A stretch of DNA of 64,000 bases from positions 35,900 to 99,899 of the forward strand of contig JAVEDE010000106.1 in assembly GCA_030841105.1 (NCBI GenBank), read 5' to 3'. This document shows, piece by piece, positions 60,409-64,000 of the stretch. Both the position numbers and the translations under genes were made by a program. Below the pieces are notes generated by a model. It made no database searches and was not told the origin of the DNA. It saw nothing but the letters and a program-made list of their open reading frames with translations. This DNA is from Pyrinomonadaceae bacterium (lineage in GTDB: Bacteria; Acidobacteriota; Blastocatellia; Pyrinomonadales; Pyrinomonadaceae). The number at the start of each line of letters is the position of its first letter. Position 1 is the stretch's first letter.

Positions 60409-62460
60409 ATGAAGCTACTCAAAGTTCTCCTGCTGACTCTCTGCTTACTGGCGCTCGTGCCCCAACTCGCGCTCGCACAAGAATCCAACTCCGCGACGGG
60501 TCGCATTCGCCGCAGCGACGCCCCGGTGGCCGACAACTACATCGTCGTTTTCAAAGACAGCGTCCCGCAAGGCCGCGTGGCAGCGTTCGCCGCACAACTC
60601 GCGCGCGCGCACGGTGGCCGGGTCGGTTTCACTTATCAATATGCCCTGCGCGGCTTCTCCGTCGAGATGAGCGAGGCGCAGGCTCTCGCGCTCAGCCGCA
60701 ACCCGCAAGTCGAGTACGTCGAGGAAGACACGTTGGTGGAGGGCGCGGCAGTGCAGAGCAGCCCGCAGTGGGGTCTGGATCGCATTGACCAGCGCAGCCT
60801 CCCGCTCGACGCCGCTTACACCTACGCCAACTCGGGCGCGGGCGTCAACGCCTACGTCATTGACGGCGGCATTCGCTTAACGCATCAAGAGTTCGGCGGT
60901 CGCGCCGTCTTCGCCTTCGACAATGTGGGTGACGGCCGCGCCGGTGTGGACTGCAACGGACACGGCACGCACGTCGCGGGCATCATCGGCGGCGCGACTT
61001 ACGGTGTGGCGAAGGGCGTCAAACTTCACAGCGTCCGCGTCTTGAACTGCTCGAATCAGGCGTTGGCGTCGGCCGTCATCGCGGGGATTGACTGGGTGAC
61101 GGGCAACCACGTCAAACCCGCTATCGCCAACATGAGTTTCTTCGTCGGCAATGCGAACGCGACGATGGACTTGTCTGTCAGGAACTTGATCGCGGCGGGC
61201 GTCACGACCATCGCGGCGGCGGGCAACTTAACCCGCGACGCCAGCCTGCACTCGCCCGCGCGCGTCACCGAGGCGATCACGGTGGCCGCCACCGACCAGA
61301 ACGACAATCAGGCGACGTTCTCCAACTTCGGTTCGGTCGTGGACATTTACGCGCCCGGCGTCCTCATTCTCTCGGCGCACAGCACGAGCGACACGGCCAC
61401 CTTCACGCGTTCGGGCACGTCTTCGGCCGCGCCCTTCGTCGCCGGTGTGGCGGCGCGCTACCTGAGCGGCAACCCGCAGGCGACGCCCGCCTCGGTCGCA
61501 CAGGCCGTCACGCGCAACGCGACGCCCGGCAAGGTCGTCAATCCCGGCGCGGGTTCGCCGAATTTGTTGCTCTACCGGCCGGACGGCAAGATCGTTTTCG
61601 CCAGTTGCCGCGACGGGAACGATTGGGAACTCTACACAATGAACCCCGACGGCAGCGAACAGACGCGCCTGACCTTTCACGACTACAGCGACGACATGTG
61701 GCCGGAGTATTCGCCCGACGGCACGCAGATCGCTTTCACGAGCGGGCGCGGCGACGATCTCTATTATCAGGTCTACGTGATGAACGCCGACGGCACGAAC
61801 GTCAGGCGCATCACCAACAACCAGACGGGTCATAACGCGGAAGCCGCTTGGTCGCCCGACGGCAAACAGATCGCCTTCCGCTCGAATCGCGACGCGGGCG
61901 ACTGGGAAATTTACGCCATCAACGTTGACGGCACGAACGAGCGTCGGCTCACCTTCAGCGCGGGCGCGGACATTGATCCGGCCTGGTCGCCCGACGGCAC
62001 GAAGATCGCCTTCCCCAGTTTCCGCGGCTCGCCCGTCGCCTACGACAACATCGAAATCTTCGTCATGAACGCCGACGGCAGCAATCAGGTGAACATCACG
62101 AACAACCTCGCCGCAACCGGAGCGAACAACGATTACTACCCGGCGTGGTCGTCCGACAGCGCGCGTCTCTCGTTCGTCTTCGACGGCGGCAACGCCGCGC
62201 ACACCGATCAGATTTTCGTGATGAACGCCAACGGTACGGGGCGCGTGAACCTCTCAAACAACGCCGCCTATGAATACAACCCCTCTTGGTCGTCCGACGA
62301 CAGCCGGATCGTCTTCCAAAGCAGCCTCGACGACGGCAAGGGTGAAATCTATGTGATCAACGCCGACGGCACGAATCGCGTCCGGCTCACCTTCAACCTC
62401 GGCGACGGCATCACCGATTGGACGGCCGACGACTTCTACCCCGACTGGCAGGCTTTATAA
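60409..62460 (+). CDS. Secreted proteinase-K-like subtilase with C-terminal beta-propeller
   Basis: A 683-residue exported serine protease precursor. Signal peptide 1-23 (LALAQ). An I9-type inhibitor propeptide (~40-112, YIVVFKDSV ... [11 protein letters not shown]) is followed by the S8 catalytic domain (~120-390) with Asp152 (YVIDGGI), His185 (CNGHGTH) and Ser338 ([12 protein letters not shown]); the oxyanion Asn is in AAGN. Residues ~390-683 form a TolB-like propeller with [10 protein letters not shown] blades, probably for substrate or surface binding. AGGTGA lies 12 bases before ATG 60409. A sigma-54 promoter precedes it and a close paralogue follows at 62584. Confidence 0.95.
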   Translation: MKLLKVLLLTLCLLALVPQLALAQESNSATGRIRRSDAPVADNYIVVFKDSVPQGRVAAFAAQLARAHGGRVGFTYQYALRGFSVEMSEAQALALSRNPQVEYVEEDTLVEGAAVQSSPQWGLDRIDQRSLPLDAAYTYANSGAGVNAYVIDGGIRLTHQEFGGRAVFAFDNVGDGRAGVDCNGHGTHVAGIIGGATYGVAKGVKLHSVRVLNCSNQALASAVIAGIDWVTGNHVKPAIANMSFFVGNANATMDLSVRNLIAAGVTTIAAAGNLTRDASLHSPARVTEAITVAATDQNDNQATFSNFGSVVDIYAPGVLILSAHSTSDTATFTRSGTSSAAPFVAGVAARYLSGNPQATPASVAQAVTRNATPGKVVNPGAGSPNLLLYRPDGKIVFASCRDGNDWELYTMNPDGSEQTRLTFHDYSDDMWPEYSPDGTQIAFTSGRGDDLYYQVYVMNADGTNVRRITNNQTGHNAEAAWSPDGKQIAFRSNRDAGDWEIYAINVDGTNERRLTFSAGADIDPAWSPDGTKIAFPSFRGSPVAYDNIEIFVMNADGSNQVNITNNLAATGANNDYYPAWSSDSARLSFVFDGGNAAHTDQIFVMNANGTGRVNLSNNAAYEYNPSWSSDDSRIVFQSSLDDGKGEIYVINADGTNRVRLTFNLGDGITDWTADDFYPDWQAL

Positions 62461-62514
62461 ACGCCCGCCGCAGACGGCAACTCCGCACACAGGGGATTTG
62501 ATTCAAAAGATGCG

Positions 62515-62542
62515 GGAGCGCGCCGCCAACACGGCGCGCTCC
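62515..62542 (+). terminator. 10-pair hairpin between the two subtilase genes
   Basis: GGAGCGCGCC (62515-62524) pairs perfectly with GGCGCGCTCC (62533-62542), 8-base loop, 54 bases after the first subtilase. No T-run, so read-through into the second gene is possible. Confidence 0.5.
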
Positions 62543-62583
62543 GCCAGCACCTCCGGCAAGCAGAAGAAACAGGTATTAAGTCA

Positions 62584-64000
62584 ATGAAGAAATTTACGTC
62601 CGTGTTGTTGAGCACCATTTTGTGTGCGATGACCCTCGCCCCCGTCGCCGCCTACGGGCAGCGCGGCGGCACGCTCCCCGGCGCGTCCGCAGCGGCAGGC
62701 GCGAAGTTTCGCAAGAACGCCGACGCGATCCCCAATCGCTACATCGTCGTCTTCAACGAGAGCGTGGCGAAGAACAAAGTGAAAGAGTCTGCCGACGAAC
62801 TGGCGCGCGCCCACGGCGGCACAATCGGCTTCATCTACAAGCACGCGCTGCGCGGCTTCTCCGTGGAGATGAACGAAGCGCAGGCCACCGCGCTCAGCCG
62901 CAACCCGCAGGTCGCTTTCGTCGAAGCCGACATGGAAGTCGCGGGCGCATCAATACAGACGGGCGCGCCCTCGCCGCTCGACCGCCTCGACCAGCGCGAC
63001 CTGCCCTTGAACAACTCTTACAACTACGCAAGCAACGGCGCGGGCGTGAACGCTTACATCATTGATGGCGGCATTCGCCTGACGCATCAAGAGTTCGGCG
63101 GTCGCGCCGTCTTCGCCTTCGATAACGTCGGCGACGGCCGCGCCGGTGTGGACTGCAACGGACACGGCACGCACGTCGCCGGGCTGATCGGCGGCGCGAC
63201 TTACGGTGTCGCCAAGGGCGTCAAGCTGCATTCGGTGCGCGTCTTGAACTGCTCGAACCAAGCCCTCGTCTCGCGCGTCATCGCCGGGATTGACTGGGTG
63301 GCGGCGAACCACGTCAAACCGGCGGTCGCCAACATGAGCTTCTTCGTCGGCAACGCGAGCGACGCGATGGACTTGTCCGTGCGCGCCATGATCGCGGCGG
63401 GCGTGACGACCGTCGCGGCGGCGGGCAACCTGTCGCGCGACGCGAGTCTCCACTCGCCCGCGCGCGTCAGGGAAGCGATCACGGTCGCGGCCACCGACCT
63501 GAACGACAACCGCCTGCCCTCTTCAAACTTCGGCCCGGTCGTGGACGTGTTCGCGCCGGGCGACCGCATCGTCTCGGCTCACTACCTCGACGACGCCTCG
63601 GTCTTCACGCGCTCCGGCACGTCTTCGGCCGCGCCCTTCGTCGCCGGTCTCGCGGCACGCTACCTCGGCGCGCGTCCCGGCGATCAGCCCGACGCCGTCG
63701 AGCAGGCCATCAGAAACTCCGCGACGCCCGGCAAAGTCTTCAACCCCGGCGAAGGCTCGCCGAACCGTCTGGCCTACGCGGGCATCACCATCAGCGACGA
63801 CTTCAACGACAACGCGCGCGACGCCGTGAAGTGGAACTTGCTCACGACGCCCGGCGCAAGTATCGCCGAGCAAAACGGGCGTCTGGAAGTCACACCTGCC
63901 GCCGCCATGCCCGGCTACGACGGCTACCTATCGGCTACTACCCTCGACCTGACGGACGCACGCTCCACCGTCGAAGCCGTCTCCGTCCCCACCACCAACG
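62584..64000 (+). CDS. Second secreted proteinase-K-like subtilase (partial, cut by window end)
   Basis: The frame opens at ATG 62584 and is still open at 64000, giving 472 residues so far. Signal peptide (MKKFTSVLLSTILCAMTLAPVAAYGQ), I9-like propeptide (RYIVVFNESV ... GFSVEMNEAQA) and S8 catalytic domain with Asp in YIIDGGI, His in CNGHGTH and Ser in [12 protein letters not shown], all at the same spacing as in the gene at 60409. The two catalytic domains are nearly identical over long stretches. After residue ~395 it diverges: in place of a propeller it begins a laminin-G/concanavalin-like domain (ISDDFNDNARDAVKW ... NGRLEVTP). It follows the first copy by 123 bases on the same strand. Confidence 0.93.
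   Translation, partial: MKKFTSVLLSTILCAMTLAPVAAYGQRGGTLPGASAAAGAKFRKNADAIPNRYIVVFNESVAKNKVKESADELARAHGGTIGFIYKHALRGFSVEMNEAQATALSRNPQVAFVEADMEVAGASIQTGAPSPLDRLDQRDLPLNNSYNYASNGAGVNAYIIDGGIRLTHQEFGGRAVFAFDNVGDGRAGVDCNGHGTHVAGLIGGATYGVAKGVKLHSVRVLNCSNQALVSRVIAGIDWVAANHVKPAVANMSFFVGNASDAMDLSVRAMIAAGVTTVAAAGNLSRDASLHSPARVREAITVAATDLNDNRLPSSNFGPVVDVFAPGDRIVSAHYLDDASVFTRSGTSSAAPFVAGLAARYLGARPGDQPDAVEQAIRNSATPGKVFNPGEGSPNRLAYAGITISDDFNDNARDAVKWNLLTTPGASIAEQNGRLEVTPAAAMPGYDGYLSATTLDLTDARSTVEAVSVPTTN

Overview
The window is high-GC bacterial chromosome, densely coded on both strands, with no tRNA, rRNA, CRISPR array, insertion sequence or phage block that I can support. The mix of genes points to a soil-type Acidobacteriota, probably Blastocatellia-like: very large secreted beta-rich proteins with Calx-beta, lamin-tail and P-domains, TPR lipoproteins, PAS hybrid kinases, a GH43 enzyme, tandem subtilases, and a PEP-CTERM-like tail remnant. 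This placement is inference from gene content; there is no marker rRNA in the window.

Layout. 1-5.1 kb: unrecognised small and secreted proteins, a Rad52/ERF-like phage-type annealing protein (2741-3427), RNase Z and a lone receiver-domain protein. 5.4-7.6 kb: two TPR lipoproteins separated by a structured 540-base gap with a strong terminator. 7.7-11.8 kb, minus strand: a probable operon of a secreted cyclophilin, EttA, a DUF72 protein and an SDR oxidoreductase. 11.9-14.0 kb: a hotdog thioesterase and a secreted GH43 glycosidase. 14.0-21.3 kb, minus strand: a rhodanese protein with a degenerate J-like N-terminus and a membrane segment, a GrpE-like protein, a divergent Hsp70 with a long helical tail, a DUF805/SRPBCC fusion and a TPR lipoprotein. 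21.7-26.2 kb: a GAF sensor, small conserved proteins, a secreted transglutaminase-like protein and a secreted DUF4412-like protein.

26.4-45 kb: a 1677-residue secreted protein, a lipoprotein, a vanadium-type haloperoxidase, an AhpD-like peroxidase with an in-frame UGA at its redox motif (probable selenoprotein), an MFS transporter, a hybrid histidine kinase, a secreted TolB-like propeller protein and a secreted M36 metallopeptidase. 45.4-56.6 kb: one 3723-residue secreted protein built from repeated beta-helix/Calx-beta units. 57-59.8 kb: a histidine kinase and sigma-54 activator pair. 60.4-64 kb: two tandem proteinase-K-like subtilases, the second cut by the window end, with a near-consensus sigma-54 promoter before the first.

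How it fits together. Much of the right half encodes exported proteins: adhesin-like giants, proteases, propellers and a haloperoxidase. A sigma-54 two-component system sits directly before the proteases and may control them. The most notable items are the probable selenoprotein with a SECIS-like hairpin, the variant Hsp70/GrpE-like/J-like-rhodanese cluster, and a shared lamin-tail plus C-terminal module on the two giant exported proteins.
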